A program made the position numbers and the translations under genes. The notes beneath the pieces are model-generated. The model was not told where the DNA came from. It worked only from the letters and a program-made list of their open reading frames with translations, and did no database searches. From JBLRWS01 sp047921075 (GTDB lineage Bacteria > Bacteroidota > Rhodothermia > Balneolales > Balneolaceae), in contig JBLRWS010000001.1 of NCBI GenBank assembly GCA_047921075.1, forward strand, positions 1-64,000: a DNA stretch of 64,000 nt. Reading direction: 5' to 3'. How positions within the stretch are numbered: position 1 is the first letter of the stretch; each line of letters begins with the position of its first letter. Of the stretch, positions 39,612-50,596 are shown piece after piece.

Positions 39612-40298
39612 TTAAACCGACCAGTTGGAAGAAGCTTTTGTGGCGTCGTTCTTTTTCTGCTGCTCTACCATGTCTACCAACGATAGCCCGGTATTCCAGT
39701 CGCGGTCGCGGTCTCTTACAGAATGGATGTTATTTTCTTCCTGGAAGTCCCAGAATTGCCCAAATTGACGGTTTTTGTACTCTTTCAGGAAGTCGAGTCT
39801 CTCTTTTAAATCTTCTTTGGGAACAAGCAGCCGTTCTTTATCATAAACCGCATCTTCTCGCGATTCAAAAACAATGTCATAATCTTTGCTCATCACAATT
39901 GCTTCCTCCGGGCACACATCTTCGCAAAATCCGCAATAAATGCATCGCAGCATATTTATTTCGAAAAAGTCGGGATAGCGCTCTTTGGGGTCTTCGGCAT
40001 CTTCGTTGGCCTGCATGCTGATGGCCAGCGGCGGGCATGCACGGGCACACAGCCCGCAAGCCACACAACGCTCACGGCCGTTGTCTTCTACCAGTACCGG
40101 CCGGCCACGAAAGATGGATGGCGGATCCCACTTTTCCTCCGGATAACTCATCGTAAACGTAGGAGCAAACATCTGCTTAAAGGTGTACCAGAGTCCTTTA
40201 AAAATTTCCGGCAGGTAAATTTTCTCAAGAAAAGAGAGTTTACGCTCTCTGGTAAAATCGTCACTTAATGGGTTTGCAGCCGGTTTATCGAGGGACAT
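39612..40298 (-). CDS. nuoI: NADH-quinone oxidoreductase subunit I-like ferredoxin
   Basis: A 228-aa protein with two 4Fe-4S sites: [12 protein letters not shown] and [12 protein letters not shown]. They carry electrons from NADH dehydrogenase toward the quinone site. The N-terminal amphipathic part and the region [14 protein letters not shown] tail match longer NuoI forms of this group. Other complex I genes are absent from the window, so this subunit is encoded apart from, or in addition to, a main nuo cluster. It is the first gene of a minus-strand unit with the DinB-like, membrane and peroxiredoxin genes. Confidence 0.9.
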   Translation of the reverse strand: MSLDKPAANPLSDDFTRERKLSFLEKIYLPEIFKGLWYTFKQMFAPTFTMSYPEEKWDPPSIFRGRPVLVEDNGRERCVACGLCARACPPLAISMQANEDAEDPKERYPDFFEINMLRCIYCGFCEDVCPEEAIVMSKDYDIVFESREDAVYDKERLLVPKEDLKERLDFLKEYKNRQFGQFWDFQEENNIHSVRDRDRDWNTGLSLVDMVEQQKKNDATKASSNWSV

Positions 40299-40394
40299 TT
40301 TAAAGCCGTTGGGTTAAGGAAATCTGTTGCTTTGTAAAGGCCAAAAATAACCTTTTCATTCCATCTGTTCAATGAAAGTTTGTGCACTTTACCA

Positions 40395-41705
40395 TTACTT
40401 TTGGCGAAAAACCAATGTAATAGGTACGCCCTCGAAGCCGAACTCTTCCCGAATACGGTTTTCGATAAAACGTCGGTAATTGGCAGGCAGATCCTGCGGC
40501 TGGTTCAGGAAAAATTTAAACACCGGAGGGTTACTCTTCACCTGTAGTGCATACTGTATTTTAAGCTGCCTACCTCGTTTTACCGGGAGCGGCCGTTCCG
40601 ATAGAATTTTTTCAATAAACCGATTCATATCGGATGTGGTGATCTGCTTTCTCCGCTCCGCAATCACTTTATCGGCTGTTTTAATCACATTGTGAATACG
40701 CTGCCCGGTTAACGCCGAAATGGTGATAATAGGAATATAGGTCTGCGTTTTAATGCGGTCATAGATGTATTCCTGGAACTCTTTTACAAGATTGGTCTCC
40801 TTTTCCGGAACCATGTCCCATTTGTTCAAAGCAATGATCAATCCCTTATTAAACCGCTCGGCCTCACGTATAATGCGTTTGTCCTGATCATCAAAACCGC
40901 GCATTGCATCCAGCAAAACCACCACTACATCTGCTTCACGAATAGAACGGCTGGTTCGCACCGTGCTGAAAAACTCCACATTTTCTTTCACCTTAGCGCG
41001 CTTTCGGAGACCGGCCGTATCAACCAGTGTGTAGGTTCTCCCCTCATATTCCAGCAAGCTGTTGATGGAATCGCGGGTGGTTCCCGGAATATCGGTAACG
41101 ATACATCGCTCACTTTTAAGCAGGGCGTTCATCAGTGAGCTTTTCCCCACATTTGGGCGGCCAACGAAGGCAATTTTTGGGATGTTTTCATCCTCTTCCT
41201 CTTCCGCATCATCGGGTAAAAGTGCCACTACTTTATCAAGCAAATCTCCTGTGCCGGTACCATTTAGAGATGATACCGGGAAAATTTCTTCGAAACCGAG
41301 TTCGTAAAATTCCACCGCGTCCATCGTCTTGATTTCATTGTCGGCTTTGTTTACAACCAGCACAACCGGCTTCTCCTGTTTGCGCAGCATACCGGCTACG
41401 GTTTTGTCGATGGAGTTTACACCATCTTCAACATCCACCAGAAGCAGAATTACATCCGACTCATCAATGGCAATGTGCACCTGCTCGCGAACACCCTTCA
41501 GAATTACATCCGGCTCGTCGGGCAGATAACCCCCGGTATCCACCACGGTAAAGCTGCGTCCGTTCCAGTAGCTTTCCCCATAGTGGCGATCTCTCGTTAC
41601 GCCATACTCATCGTGCTCGATCGCTTTTCGTCGTCCTATTAAGCGATTAAAAAACGTGGACTTCCCAACATTCGGGCGCCCAACAATTGATACCGTTGGT
41701 AACAT
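40395..41705 (-). CDS. der: Ribosome assembly GTPase Der (EngA)
   Basis: Der has two GTPase domains in tandem and helps mature the 50S subunit. The protein is 436 aa. Domain 1: GRPNVGKSTFFNRLIG and VDTGGY. Domain 2: GRPNVGKSSLMNALLKSE and VDTAGLRKRAKV, with NKAD and NKWD as base-specificity loops. A C-terminal KH-like domain follows (PANYRRFIENRIREEFGFEG). It stands alone on the minus strand. Confidence 0.97.
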   Translation of the reverse strand: MLPTVSIVGRPNVGKSTFFNRLIGRRKAIEHDEYGVTRDRHYGESYWNGRSFTVVDTGGYLPDEPDVILKGVREQVHIAIDESDVILLLVDVEDGVNSIDKTVAGMLRKQEKPVVLVVNKADNEIKTMDAVEFYELGFEEIFPVSSLNGTGTGDLLDKVVALLPDDAEEEEDENIPKIAFVGRPNVGKSSLMNALLKSERCIVTDIPGTTRDSINSLLEYEGRTYTLVDTAGLRKRAKVKENVEFFSTVRTSRSIREADVVVVLLDAMRGFDDQDKRIIREAERFNKGLIIALNKWDMVPEKETNLVKEFQEYIYDRIKTQTYIPIITISALTGQRIHNVIKTADKVIAERRKQITTSDMNRFIEKILSERPLPVKRGRQLKIQYALQVKSNPPVFKFFLNQPQDLPANYRRFIENRIREEFGFEGVPITLVFRQK

Positions 41706-41762
41706 GTGTGTAGTTTAATTCCTATTTTCTTTATTGAAAGGTACGCAAATTATCATAAGTAA

Positions 41763-41996
41763 ATGCTCGAAACATTATACAACAACGTCGGGTTTGTAGG
41801 CTCTTTGGTGCTTTCACTGGGCTTTTTTTTGTTTTTTATCTTCTGGATGAGCGGCGTTGCCGGCCTTTGCCTGGATTCCAAAAACGACAAGATATCGAAC
41901 GCTAAATTAGCATTGGCTATACTGGTGCCGATCTATCCGGTGGCGTGGATTATTGTTGATATGATTCGGCAAAAAAGAGAACTTCGTCGCCTCTAA
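41763..41996 (+). CDS. Small two-helix membrane protein
   Basis: The 77-aa protein has two hydrophobic segments (GSLVLSLGFFLFFIFWMSG and LALAILVPIYPVAWIIVDM), a short DSKNDK loop between them, and a basic tail (RQKRELRRL). It is not recognised. It starts 57 bases after the der start, divergent, and ends with a 4-bp antisense overlap with the helicase gene. The reading frame has a plausible start and hydrophobic pattern, which supports a real gene despite its size. Confidence 0.65.
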   Translation: MLETLYNNVGFVGSLVLSLGFFLFFIFWMSGVAGLCLDSKNDKISNAKLALAILVPIYPVAWIIVDMIRQKRELRRL

Positions 41997-44014
41997 GTCC
42001 CTTCAATCTGTCTGCCGGCAGACTCTCCCCCTCCGAGTTCTCCACTGGTTTCGTGCACCAGCAGCCACGGTTCCAGCACCGACTCGGGTACCTCTTCTAT
42101 AAATCGGGACGGATTTGAGAAATAATCTCCATAGTGGCTCTGAAACAATGCAGGATAGGTTAAAAACAGCGATTCCTGCGCTCTGGTGATCGCAACATAT
42201 AAAATGCGCACCTCTTCTTCCATCTGTTTTTCATCGTCCATGGCGTAGCCGGATGGCAAAATCCCATCCAGACACTGAATCAAAAAAACCGTATTCCACT
42301 CCAGCCCCTTGGCCGAATGGATGGTGCTTAATACCAAGGGTGGCTCTTCATTCTGAAAGGCTTCTGTATCGATGGCTGTAGCTTCTACCGGATCAAGCGC
42401 ACACTCCTCCACCAGTTGTTCAAGAGTGCGGTAGGTTCCCGAAATGTCGACAAAGGTTTCGAGGTCCTTCAGGCGCTTGGGGTGATCATCGTACCGCTTT
42501 TTGCAAAACCGTGCGTAATAATCTACCACCGTGCGCAGTTGCTCAGTAACGGAGCCATCCAGCTCTCGAAGGGTTGCAAATAGATCACTCAGCGCTTTAA
42601 GCTGTCTCAGATAACGATCGCTTACACCGGGCATCTCATGAGGTGCAAAGGCAGATGATTGTGCCGTAACATAGTGGTGAAGTTCCTCTGCTGTTTTGGG
42701 CCCAATACCGTCGATCAGCGTGAGCGCACGGTTCCACGAAAGCGCGTCTTTCGGATTGATGTAAATTCGTAAATGAGCCAACACATCTTTCACATGCGCA
42801 GCCTCGGTAAATTTTTGGCCGCCATATTTCACAAAGGGGATTTCGAGCCGATTCAACTCTGCTTCCAAATCGTATGAATCACGCCCATTACGGAACAGCA
42901 CCGCTATTTGATTCAAATCCAGCCCCTGCTCTCGAAGCCGAAGAATCATTTGGGTTACAAAGCGGCTTTGATCGTTCATATTGGCTGCTTTCACCAAGCC
43001 CGGAAGGTCTCCATCCTCTTTTCGGGTATAAAGCTCTTTTTCATAGAGCTGGTCCGATTCGCTTAACACGCGGTTGGCAAAGGTTAAGATATTTCCGGTA
43101 GATCGGTAGTTTTCTTCCAAACGGATGATTGTGGTATTGGGAAACAGCTCCGGAAACCGATGCATGTTTTGCACATCTGCGCCTCTGAATGAGTAGATAC
43201 TCTGGGCGTCGTCACCCACGGCCATCACATTGCCGTGAACAGATGAGAAGAGTTTAGTAAGATGCGCCTGTATCGCGTTGGTATCCTGATACTCATCTAC
43301 CATTACGTGTTGATAGGCGGCAGCAACCTCACGCCGTACGTCATCGTGATCGGTGAGCAGCTCCGTTGTGCGGACGAGCAGATCATCAAAGTCCATCACG
43401 TGATTGGCGAACTTATATTCCTGATATGCCTGCATAAGGTCTGCAATGCGATCTCCCTGTTTTAGAAACTGCGGATACTCCTCTTCAAGAACCGCCTGAA
43501 GATCCATCTGACGATTTACAGACGCGCTGAATATGCTATACAGTGTGCTTTTTTTTGGAAAACGGGTGGTTCCCTGCCCTTTTACAAAGCGCGATCGAAG
43601 CAGTTGTATCACCTCCATGGCATCCGATGCATCCAGAATGCCAAATTGCTCCGGATAGCCGATTCTTTTTGCATGGCGGCGAAGCAGTGTACTGCATATG
43701 TGGTGAAACGTGCCCCCCTCTACCCTCCTGCAACGGTCGTCTAAAAGGAGGCTGGCCCGTTTCAGCATCTCTGCGGCGGATCGACGCGTAAACGTCAAAA
43801 GCAGAATGGACTCCGGGGGCACACCGTTTTCTATTAAGCGGGCAAGACGATAGATAAGTGTTCGCGTTTTGCCCGTTCCGGCTCCTGCAACCACCAACAG
43901 CGGACCGCTGCCGTGCATTACGGCGCGATGCTGTGCATCATTTAAGAGCTTCCGGTACTCGATTTGATACGTCTGCCGGTCTTGTCCGGCGTTCGATAAA
44001 ACAAATTTCTTCAT
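41993..44014 (-). CDS. pcrA: UvrD/PcrA-type 3'-5' DNA helicase
   Basis: The protein is 673 aa. Superfamily 1 motifs are in order: LVVAGAGTGKTRTLIYRL (Walker A), LLLTFTRRSAAEML (Ia), VDEYQDTNAIQ (II), VGDDAQSIYSFRGA (III), RLEENYRSTGNIL (IV), STIHSAKGLEWNTVFL (V), and RILYVAITRAQESLF (VI). It is somewhat shorter than PcrA/UvrD, lacking part of the C-terminal tail. Such helicases act in repair and in clearing proteins from DNA. Its leuS neighbour follows by 60 bases on the same strand. Confidence 0.93.
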   Translation of the reverse strand: MKKFVLSNAGQDRQTYQIEYRKLLNDAQHRAVMHGSGPLLVVAGAGTGKTRTLIYRLARLIENGVPPESILLLTFTRRSAAEMLKRASLLLDDRCRRVEGGTFHHICSTLLRRHAKRIGYPEQFGILDASDAMEVIQLLRSRFVKGQGTTRFPKKSTLYSIFSASVNRQMDLQAVLEEEYPQFLKQGDRIADLMQAYQEYKFANHVMDFDDLLVRTTELLTDHDDVRREVAAAYQHVMVDEYQDTNAIQAHLTKLFSSVHGNVMAVGDDAQSIYSFRGADVQNMHRFPELFPNTTIIRLEENYRSTGNILTFANRVLSESDQLYEKELYTRKEDGDLPGLVKAANMNDQSRFVTQMILRLREQGLDLNQIAVLFRNGRDSYDLEAELNRLEIPFVKYGGQKFTEAAHVKDVLAHLRIYINPKDALSWNRALTLIDGIGPKTAEELHHYVTAQSSAFAPHEMPGVSDRYLRQLKALSDLFATLRELDGSVTEQLRTVVDYYARFCKKRYDDHPKRLKDLETFVDISGTYRTLEQLVEECALDPVEATAIDTEAFQNEEPPLVLSTIHSAKGLEWNTVFLIQCLDGILPSGYAMDDEKQMEEEVRILYVAITRAQESLFLTYPALFQSHYGDYFSNPSRFIEEVPESVLEPWLLVHETSGELGGGESAGRQIEGT

Positions 44015-44074
44015 GCCTCAAACTACAAATTTGAAACATATGTAAAAAATATGTTTACCCTATCGAGCTACTTC

Positions 44075-46657
44075 TTATGCGGGTTTAACCACCAGATTAA
44101 CAATTCGCCCGGGCACAAAGATCTCTTTAATAATCACCGAGCCATCCAGGTAGCGCTGTATGTTTTCATCCTGTTTGGCGAGGCCAATGACAAACTCCTT
44201 ATCCTCTGCCCTTTCGGCCGGTACGGTGAGTTGGGTACGCACTTTCCCGTTTACCTGAATCGGGAGTTCAATCTCATCTTCTACAAGAAATTCCTCATTC
44301 CATTCTGGCCACGCTTCGTAGGCCATGGTCTCTTCGTGTCCAAGTTTTTCCCACAATTCTTCGGCCAGATGGGGCGCAAACGGTGCGAGCAGCAGCACAA
44401 AAGGGTCAGCTATGGTACGCGGCAACGATGGCCACGTATTGGCTTCATTTACAAAGATCATCAGTGCTGAAATGGCCGTATTGAAACGCATCTGTTCAAT
44501 ATCTTCCGTCACTTTTTTGATGGCTTCATGCAGCACTTTAAGTTGATCGGAATCAGCTGTCTGGTCGCTCACGGTTAGCTCGCCGCTGTCGGTATGATAG
44601 AGCCGCCACACACGATGCAGAAAGCGGTAAACGCCTTCCACACCTTTGGTGCTCCACGGTTTTACCTGCTCGAGCGGCCCCATAAACATCTCGTACAAGC
44701 GAAGCGAATCGGCGCCGTACGATTTCACGACATCATCCGGGTTGATTACATTTCCTCGCGACTTCGACATTTTATGCGCTTTGGACTCGACTTTAATTTG
44801 CGTGCCTTTCATCACAAAATAGTCGCCTTTTTTCTCCACCTGATTTTCATCAAGCGGCACACGTGTTACCTCATCCAGCTCTTTTGCTTCATCAGCGTCA
44901 ATGATCTTGCCATCTTTTTCGTAGGCGGTGTACTCTACTTCACCGAGAATCATCCCTTGATGCACCAGCTTTTGGAACGGCTCTTTGGTTGATACAACGC
45001 CACAATCGTAGAGCACCCGATGCCAGAAACGGGCGTACAGAAGATGGAGCACTGAGTGTTCCGATCCCCCCACATACAAGTCGACCGGCATCCAGTAGTT
45101 CTCCTCTTCGGGATCTACGGGCCCGCCGTCAAAGTCGGGGCTGATGTAGCGCAAGTAATACCAGCAGCTTCCTGCCCACTGCGGCATGGTGTTGGTTTCG
45201 CGCAAGGCGGGTTTGCCTGTTTCCGGATCGGTGGTTTCTACCCATTCCCGGGCTTGTGCCAGCGGGGGCTCCCCGGTTTTGGTGGGCTGGAACTTGTCTA
45301 CTTCCGGCAGGGTTACCGGCAGTTGCGACTCCGGAACCGGTTTGGGTTTGCCATCCACATGTAAAATCGGGAAGGGTTCGCCCCAGTACCGCTGCCGGCT
45401 AAAGAGCCAGTCGCGCAGTTTATAGTTCACACTTTTGGAGCCGACACCGTTTGCGTCGAGCCATTCGATTATTTTCGTTTTAGCATCGGTGATGTGCAGG
45501 CCATTCAAAAAATCGCTGTTGATGGCCGGTCCGTCTCCGGTGTACGCTTTTCCGTCAAAATCTTCGGGTGGCTGAACGGTTCGGATAATGGGCAGATCAA
45601 ACGTTTCGGCAAATTCCCAATCGCGATCGTCCTGCCCGGGTACAGCCATGATGGCCCCGGTGCCGTAATGAGCCAGCACGTAGTCGGCAATCCAGATGGG
45701 GATCTCTTTTCCGTTGACCGGATTAATGGCGTATGCTCCGGTAAACACACCGGTTTTTTTCCGCGATTGCTCCTGACGCTCCAGATCGGACTTTAATGAG
45801 GCCGCATCAACATACTTTTTCACCTCAAGTTGTTGATCGTCGGTAGCGATGAGATCTACAAGATGGTGTTCGGGGGCCAGTACCATATAGGTTGCACCAA
45901 AAAGCGTGTCGGGCCGTGTGGTAAACACGCTCAGCGACTCATCATAGCCGGCAATCTGAAAGTCAATCTCGGCACCGATCGATTTACCGATCCAGTTTCG
46001 CTGCATCTCTTTGGTCGATTCGGGCCACTCCAGGTCATCAAGCCCTTCAAGCAGCTCTTCGGCATACTCGGTAATTTTCAACATCCACTGGCGCATCGGT
46101 TTACGAACCACGGGAAAGCCGCCCACTTCACTTTTGCCGTCAATTACTTCTTCGTTGGCCAGTACGGTACCCAACTCGGGGCACCAGTTAACCGGTGCTT
46201 CATGCTCATACGCCAATCCTTTTTCGTACAGTTTCAGGAAGATCCACTGTGTCCATTTATAGTAATCGGGATCGGTGGTGTCTACCTCCCGGTCCCAGTC
46301 GTACGAGAAACCGAGCATCTGGAGCTGCGCCCGGAATTTTTTGATATTTTTTTCAGTGGTAATCCGGGGATGTGTTCCTGTTTTCACAGCGTACTGCTCG
46401 GCCGGTAAGCCAAATGCATCCCACCCGATCGGGTGCAGAACGTTAAACCCCTTCATGCGTTTGTAGCGAGCCAAAATATCGGTGGCGGTGTACCCTTCCG
46501 GATGGCCTACGTGCAATCCCGATCCACTTGGATAGGGAAACATATCAAGAATGTAGTATTTAGGCTGATCGTTGGAGCCTTCTGTTGCAAACGTTTTCTT
46601 TTCTTGCCAGTACGTTTGCCACTTGGTTTCAATCGCTTCGGGATTGTACGAACTCAT
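44075..46657 (-). CDS. leuS: Leucyl-tRNA synthetase
   Basis: It charges tRNA-Leu. The ATG at 46657 gives 860 aa and [17 protein letters not shown]; an upstream frame to 46756 is not family-like. Blocks: [19 protein letters not shown] carries the HIGH-type signature (HVGH). The editing domain is in the insert near residues 230-410 ([18 protein letters not shown]). KMSKSRGN is the KMSKS loop, followed by the anticodon-binding tail. Full length for bacterial LeuS. Confidence 0.97.
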   Translation of the reverse strand: MSSYNPEAIETKWQTYWQEKKTFATEGSNDQPKYYILDMFPYPSGSGLHVGHPEGYTATDILARYKRMKGFNVLHPIGWDAFGLPAEQYAVKTGTHPRITTEKNIKKFRAQLQMLGFSYDWDREVDTTDPDYYKWTQWIFLKLYEKGLAYEHEAPVNWCPELGTVLANEEVIDGKSEVGGFPVVRKPMRQWMLKITEYAEELLEGLDDLEWPESTKEMQRNWIGKSIGAEIDFQIAGYDESLSVFTTRPDTLFGATYMVLAPEHHLVDLIATDDQQLEVKKYVDAASLKSDLERQEQSRKKTGVFTGAYAINPVNGKEIPIWIADYVLAHYGTGAIMAVPGQDDRDWEFAETFDLPIIRTVQPPEDFDGKAYTGDGPAINSDFLNGLHITDAKTKIIEWLDANGVGSKSVNYKLRDWLFSRQRYWGEPFPILHVDGKPKPVPESQLPVTLPEVDKFQPTKTGEPPLAQAREWVETTDPETGKPALRETNTMPQWAGSCWYYLRYISPDFDGGPVDPEEENYWMPVDLYVGGSEHSVLHLLYARFWHRVLYDCGVVSTKEPFQKLVHQGMILGEVEYTAYEKDGKIIDADEAKELDEVTRVPLDENQVEKKGDYFVMKGTQIKVESKAHKMSKSRGNVINPDDVVKSYGADSLRLYEMFMGPLEQVKPWSTKGVEGVYRFLHRVWRLYHTDSGELTVSDQTADSDQLKVLHEAIKKVTEDIEQMRFNTAISALMIFVNEANTWPSLPRTIADPFVLLLAPFAPHLAEELWEKLGHEETMAYEAWPEWNEEFLVEDEIELPIQVNGKVRTQLTVPAERAEDKEFVIGLAKQDENIQRYLDGSVIIKEIFVPGRIVNLVVKPA

Positions 46658-46767
46658 GAAAGGATATCTGTAGGTTGATGCATTTTTGAAAGCACCAAAG
46701 ATAACGAAATTAAACAGCAGGTACAGACGAAGTTTACAGAGTACCCCATGCCACACGCATCATAACA

Positions 46768-47637
46768 TCACGTGGACGTATCGTTAAATCGTTTTTCTAT
46801 ATCATGATAAGCGTCAATGCGTCGGTCGCGGAAAAACGGCCAGATCTGCCGGTGTTCTTCAAGTCCGTCAAAATCTACCGAAGCGGTAATGATTTCTTCG
46901 CCGCCTCCACCCTCTGCAAGTGTCTCCCCAAACGGCCCACTGATGAACGATCGCCCCCAGAATGTCGATCCGTTTTCGGTGCCGCAGCGATTGATGGCTG
47001 CCACATTCACGCCGTTTGCAATGGCGTGGCTCTGCTGAATGGTTTTCCAGGCGTGATGGAACCGATCACGATCCTGCTCGGTCTCCTCTTCCAGGGTAGC
47101 GATCGCTGTAGGATAAATAAGCAGGTCGGCACCCATGAGAGCGGTGAGCCGGGCTGCTTCGGGAAACCATTGATCCCAGCAGATAAGTGTGCCCAGATTT
47201 CCGTATCGCGTTTTAAACACTTTGAATCCGCCATCGCCGGGTGTGAAATAGTATTTCTCGTAAAAGCCGGGGTCGTCCGGAATGTGCATTTTGCGATATA
47301 CACCGCAGGTTGATCCATCGGCATCATAAACGATCATACTGTTAAAGTATAGTCCCTTTGCCGCTTTCTCGAAGAAGGGAACTGATAACACAATGCCCAG
47401 TTCCGCAGCAAGGCCACCAAACCGCTGCAGCAGAGGGTCCTCTCTCGAAATGGCCAGTGAAAAGTGTGCGGAGTTGATTTCGTAACAAAAATAAGGGGTG
47501 AAACAGAGTTCGGGCAGGCACACAATCTGCGCTCCGTCGGCAGCGGCTTCACGCACCATCTGCTCGGCTTTTTCAGCGGTTTCATTGGGGGATGCGGCAA
47601 CACTGTATTGAAGAAGTGAGACGACTGTTTCAGACAT
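46768..47637 (-). CDS. aguB: N-carbamoylputrescine amidase
   Basis: It hydrolyses N-carbamoylputrescine to putrescine, carbon dioxide and ammonia. The 289-aa protein is a nitrilase-superfamily member with the Glu-Lys-Cys triad: Glu43 in CLPELCF, Lys116 in YRKMHIPDD, and Cys153 in LICWDQWFPE. PDDPGFYEKYYFTPGD is typical of the AguB branch. Together with aguA at 1571-2614 it makes a complete agmatine-to-putrescine route. The genes are 45 kb apart rather than in one operon. An arginine decarboxylase is not in the window. Confidence 0.93.
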   Translation of the reverse strand: MSETVVSLLQYSVAASPNETAEKAEQMVREAAADGAQIVCLPELCFTPYFCYEINSAHFSLAISREDPLLQRFGGLAAELGIVLSVPFFEKAAKGLYFNSMIVYDADGSTCGVYRKMHIPDDPGFYEKYYFTPGDGGFKVFKTRYGNLGTLICWDQWFPEAARLTALMGADLLIYPTAIATLEEETEQDRDRFHHAWKTIQQSHAIANGVNVAAINRCGTENGSTFWGRSFISGPFGETLAEGGGGEEIITASVDFDGLEEHRQIWPFFRDRRIDAYHDIEKRFNDTST

Positions 47638-47873
47638 ATTCTTATCTATTTAAAACGTTCTGTAGCAGCACCTAAAATACGAAGGAGTGGAGATCATTCA
47701 CACCGAAAATGTTAGTGAACCACCGCCATCCGGATTTCCGTTTTGCGCAAAACACACGGTAAATAAATCTTCTGTTTAGCCTAAAATGATTCAAAAAAGC
47801 GCTTTTATACAATTCAAATGATGCAGATATTTAAAGGATATCAGTCACCTACAAAATGAATGATTAATCATCT

Positions 47874-49481
47874 ATGGATTTTACGTATCAGCAACAGCCA
47901 AAAAGTAATGTTGGATTAGACTATTTGGGGTTTGAAAAAACTCCGGCCAATGTGTTTTGGAATTTAACGCCGCCTGAACTGTACGAGCACGCACTCTCCC
48001 GAAACGAAGCGGTGCTAACCGATAAAATGGCACTGCGGGTGTTGACCGGGAAATATACAGGACGGTCTCCCCAAGATCGTTTTATCGTGGAGGAAGAGAG
48101 CTCCAAAGAGAAGATTGACTGGGGCACGATCAATCAGCCCGTTTCCGAGGACGTTTTCGACAACCTGCATCAAAAAGTAGTAGGTTATTTGCAGGATAAA
48201 GAGCTGTATGTAAAAGACCTCTACGCCGGAGCCGACCCCGACTATCGGCTCAATGTACGGGTGGTTAGCGAGGCGGCCTATCACGCACTTTTTGCGCATA
48301 ACATGTTTATTCGGCCCTCCGATGATGAACTCCGCAGCCATCAACCCGAATTTACAGTACTGGCGGCTCCGAAATTCCAGGCCGATCCGGAAACCGATGG
48401 TACGCGCAGCTCTACGTTTATTTTATGCAATCTTAAAAAGCGCATCATTTTAATTGGAGGTACGCTCTATTCCGGAGAGGTGAAAAAAGGAATATTTGCG
48501 GTGATGAACTACCTGCTGCCGCAAAAGGATGTGATGGCCATGCACTGCTCCGCTAATATGGACCGTGATGGAGATACTGCCGTCTTTTTTGGACTTTCAG
48601 GAACCGGTAAGACAACCCTGTCTGCTGATGCCGATAAAATCCTGATCGGTGATGACGAACACGGCTGGAGTGAGAACGGCATTTTTAATTTTGAAGGAGG
48701 CTGTTACGCCAAAACGATTGATCTGACCAAAGAGCAGGAACCCGAAATCTACCAAACCACACAGATGCCGGGTACCATTTTGGAAAACGTGGTATTGAAC
48801 GACAAACGCGAACCCGACTTTTCGGATAGCAGTCTCACACAAAATACGCGCTGCTCCTACCCGATTGATTTTATACCGAACGCAAGTGATAATGGTATTG
48901 GCAATCATCCAAAGAACATCATCTTTTTAACTGCTGATGCTTTTGCCATTTTACCCCCCATTTCTCGCCTCACGCCCGAGCAGGCGATGTACTACTTCAT
49001 CAGTGGATACACGGCAAAAGTTGCCGGAACAGAGCGCGGCGTTACCGAGCCGGAGGCAACATTTTCTGCCTGTTTCGGTGCGCCGTTTATGCCGCTGCAC
49101 CCTACCGTATATGCAGAACTGCTGATGGATAAGATCGAAAAGCACAACTCGAATGTGTGGCTGGTCAATACAGGGTGGACCGGCGGTGAGTACGGAACCG
49201 GACATCGCATTAAGCTAAAATATACGCGGCAAATGCTAAGCGAGGCCATTGCAGGAAATTTGGATGACGCAGACTATGAGCAGGAGCCATTTTTTGGATT
49301 GCATATCCCACGTCATATTGAGGGTGTACCCGATAAGTTGCTGCGGCCGCGGGCTACCTGGCCCGATCCGGAGGCGTACGATCGCCGTGCAAAAAAACTG
49401 TCGGATATGTTCCGCGAAAACTTTCGGCGCTTCGAGAAACAAGCATCCGAAGAGCTTATTGCTGCGGGGCCAATTAGTTAG
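47874..49481 (+). CDS. pckA: ATP-dependent phosphoenolpyruvate carboxykinase
   Basis: It converts oxaloacetate to PEP with ATP, the first committed step of gluconeogenesis. The protein is 535 aa, the usual length. Blocks: RVLTGKYTGRSPQDRFIVE, GTLYSGEVKKGIFAVMNY, FFGLSGTGKTTLSAD (kinase-1a P-loop), LIGDDEHGWSENGIFNFEGGCYAK, and VNTGWTGGEYGTG. The start ATG lies in a 236-bp divergent gap with aguB, where the promoters must sit, though I could not assign one with confidence. Confidence 0.97.
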   Translation: MDFTYQQQPKSNVGLDYLGFEKTPANVFWNLTPPELYEHALSRNEAVLTDKMALRVLTGKYTGRSPQDRFIVEEESSKEKIDWGTINQPVSEDVFDNLHQKVVGYLQDKELYVKDLYAGADPDYRLNVRVVSEAAYHALFAHNMFIRPSDDELRSHQPEFTVLAAPKFQADPETDGTRSSTFILCNLKKRIILIGGTLYSGEVKKGIFAVMNYLLPQKDVMAMHCSANMDRDGDTAVFFGLSGTGKTTLSADADKILIGDDEHGWSENGIFNFEGGCYAKTIDLTKEQEPEIYQTTQMPGTILENVVLNDKREPDFSDSSLTQNTRCSYPIDFIPNASDNGIGNHPKNIIFLTADAFAILPPISRLTPEQAMYYFISGYTAKVAGTERGVTEPEATFSACFGAPFMPLHPTVYAELLMDKIEKHNSNVWLVNTGWTGGEYGTGHRIKLKYTRQMLSEAIAGNLDDADYEQEPFFGLHIPRHIEGVPDKLLRPRATWPDPEAYDRRAKKLSDMFRENFRRFEKQASEELIAAGPIS

Positions 49482-49649
49482 CGGTTTTGATAACCAGCCA
49501 TCAATACGTGAGGCTTCTTTTGATTCCTGTTTCTAAATAATCGGAAATGATGGTTCACGCAATCCCCTGATCCGGCCCATTCAAATCGGGAACTACTATG
49601 AATGCGTCTTGCGAATTTGTTATATTTCTTTTTTTGTGATTAACAAATT

Positions 49650-50561
49650 ATGCCAATGTCTGCCACCATACCCGATTTTAAAGTAACCATACCTGTTGAT
49701 ACCGTTGGAATTGAAGAGCGCGTAGCTCGCCTCAATAAACGTAGCATCAAAAAAGAGTCGAAAACGGCCGGATTGAAGCTCGCGCTGAGCATGATCGACC
49801 ACACCACGCTGGAAGGCAGCGATTCGGAAGGCAAGGTGATACAGCTTTGTAAGAAAGCACGTCTGCCTTACGCGCCGATGCCCGACCTGCCAACCGTGGC
49901 CGCTGTCTGTGTGTATCCCAATCGGGTAGCCGTTGCCAAAAAGGCGTTGCAAGGCACCTCCGTTCAAGTAGCCAGTGTGGCAACAGCCTTCCCCAGTGGT
50001 ATGGCAACCATGCAGATGAAACTTGATGATACCCGCTTTGCCATTGATGAAGGTGCCGACGAGGTGGATATGGTAATTTCCCGCGGGGAGTTTTTGAAAG
50101 GCAATTACAACTATGTATATGATGAAATTGCCGCTATCAAGGAAGCGTGCGGCGCCGTACACCTTAAAGTTATTTTAGAAACCGGTGAGCTCGGTACGTA
50201 CGAAAATGTCCGGAAAGCAAGTGATATAGCCATGCATGCCGGTGCCGATTTTATTAAGACATCCACCGGAAAAATATCGCCGGCCGCCACCCAGCCGGTA
50301 ACGCTGGTTATGCTGGAGGCGATTCGGGATTTTTATGCCGCTACCGGACAGAAAGTTGGTATGAAGCCAGCCGGCGGGATTCGCAAAGCCAAAGAGGCGC
50401 TACAATATCTGGTGCTGGTTAAAGAGACCCTCGGCCCGGAATGGCTTACCAACGAGTGGTTCCGCTTTGGGGCAAGCTCGCTAACCAACGACCTGCTGAT
50501 GCAAATCGTGAAACAGCAAACCGGTGTGTACCAAAGTGGTGTATACTTTTCCAACGACTAA
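49650..50561 (+). CDS. deoC: Deoxyribose-phosphate aldolase
   Basis: It cleaves 2-deoxyribose 5-phosphate to acetaldehyde and glyceraldehyde 3-phosphate. The protein is 303 aa. Blocks: LSMIDHTTLEGSDS, VCVYPNRVAVAK, VDMVISRGEF, LKVILETGEL, then the Schiff-base Lys203 in DFIKTSTGK, and GMKPAGGIRKAKEA. The N-terminal 40 or so residues extend beyond the short bacterial form, as in animal and some bacterial types. Two aldehyde dehydrogenase genes follow on the same strand. Confidence 0.95.
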   Translation: MPMSATIPDFKVTIPVDTVGIEERVARLNKRSIKKESKTAGLKLALSMIDHTTLEGSDSEGKVIQLCKKARLPYAPMPDLPTVAAVCVYPNRVAVAKKALQGTSVQVASVATAFPSGMATMQMKLDDTRFAIDEGADEVDMVISRGEFLKGNYNYVYDEIAAIKEACGAVHLKVILETGELGTYENVRKASDIAMHAGADFIKTSTGKISPAATQPVTLVMLEAIRDFYAATGQKVGMKPAGGIRKAKEALQYLVLVKETLGPEWLTNEWFRFGASSLTNDLLMQIVKQQTGVYQSGVYFSND

Positions 50562-50596
50562 CAGCGGGCTTATCCATTTAGAAGATCGAAACGATT

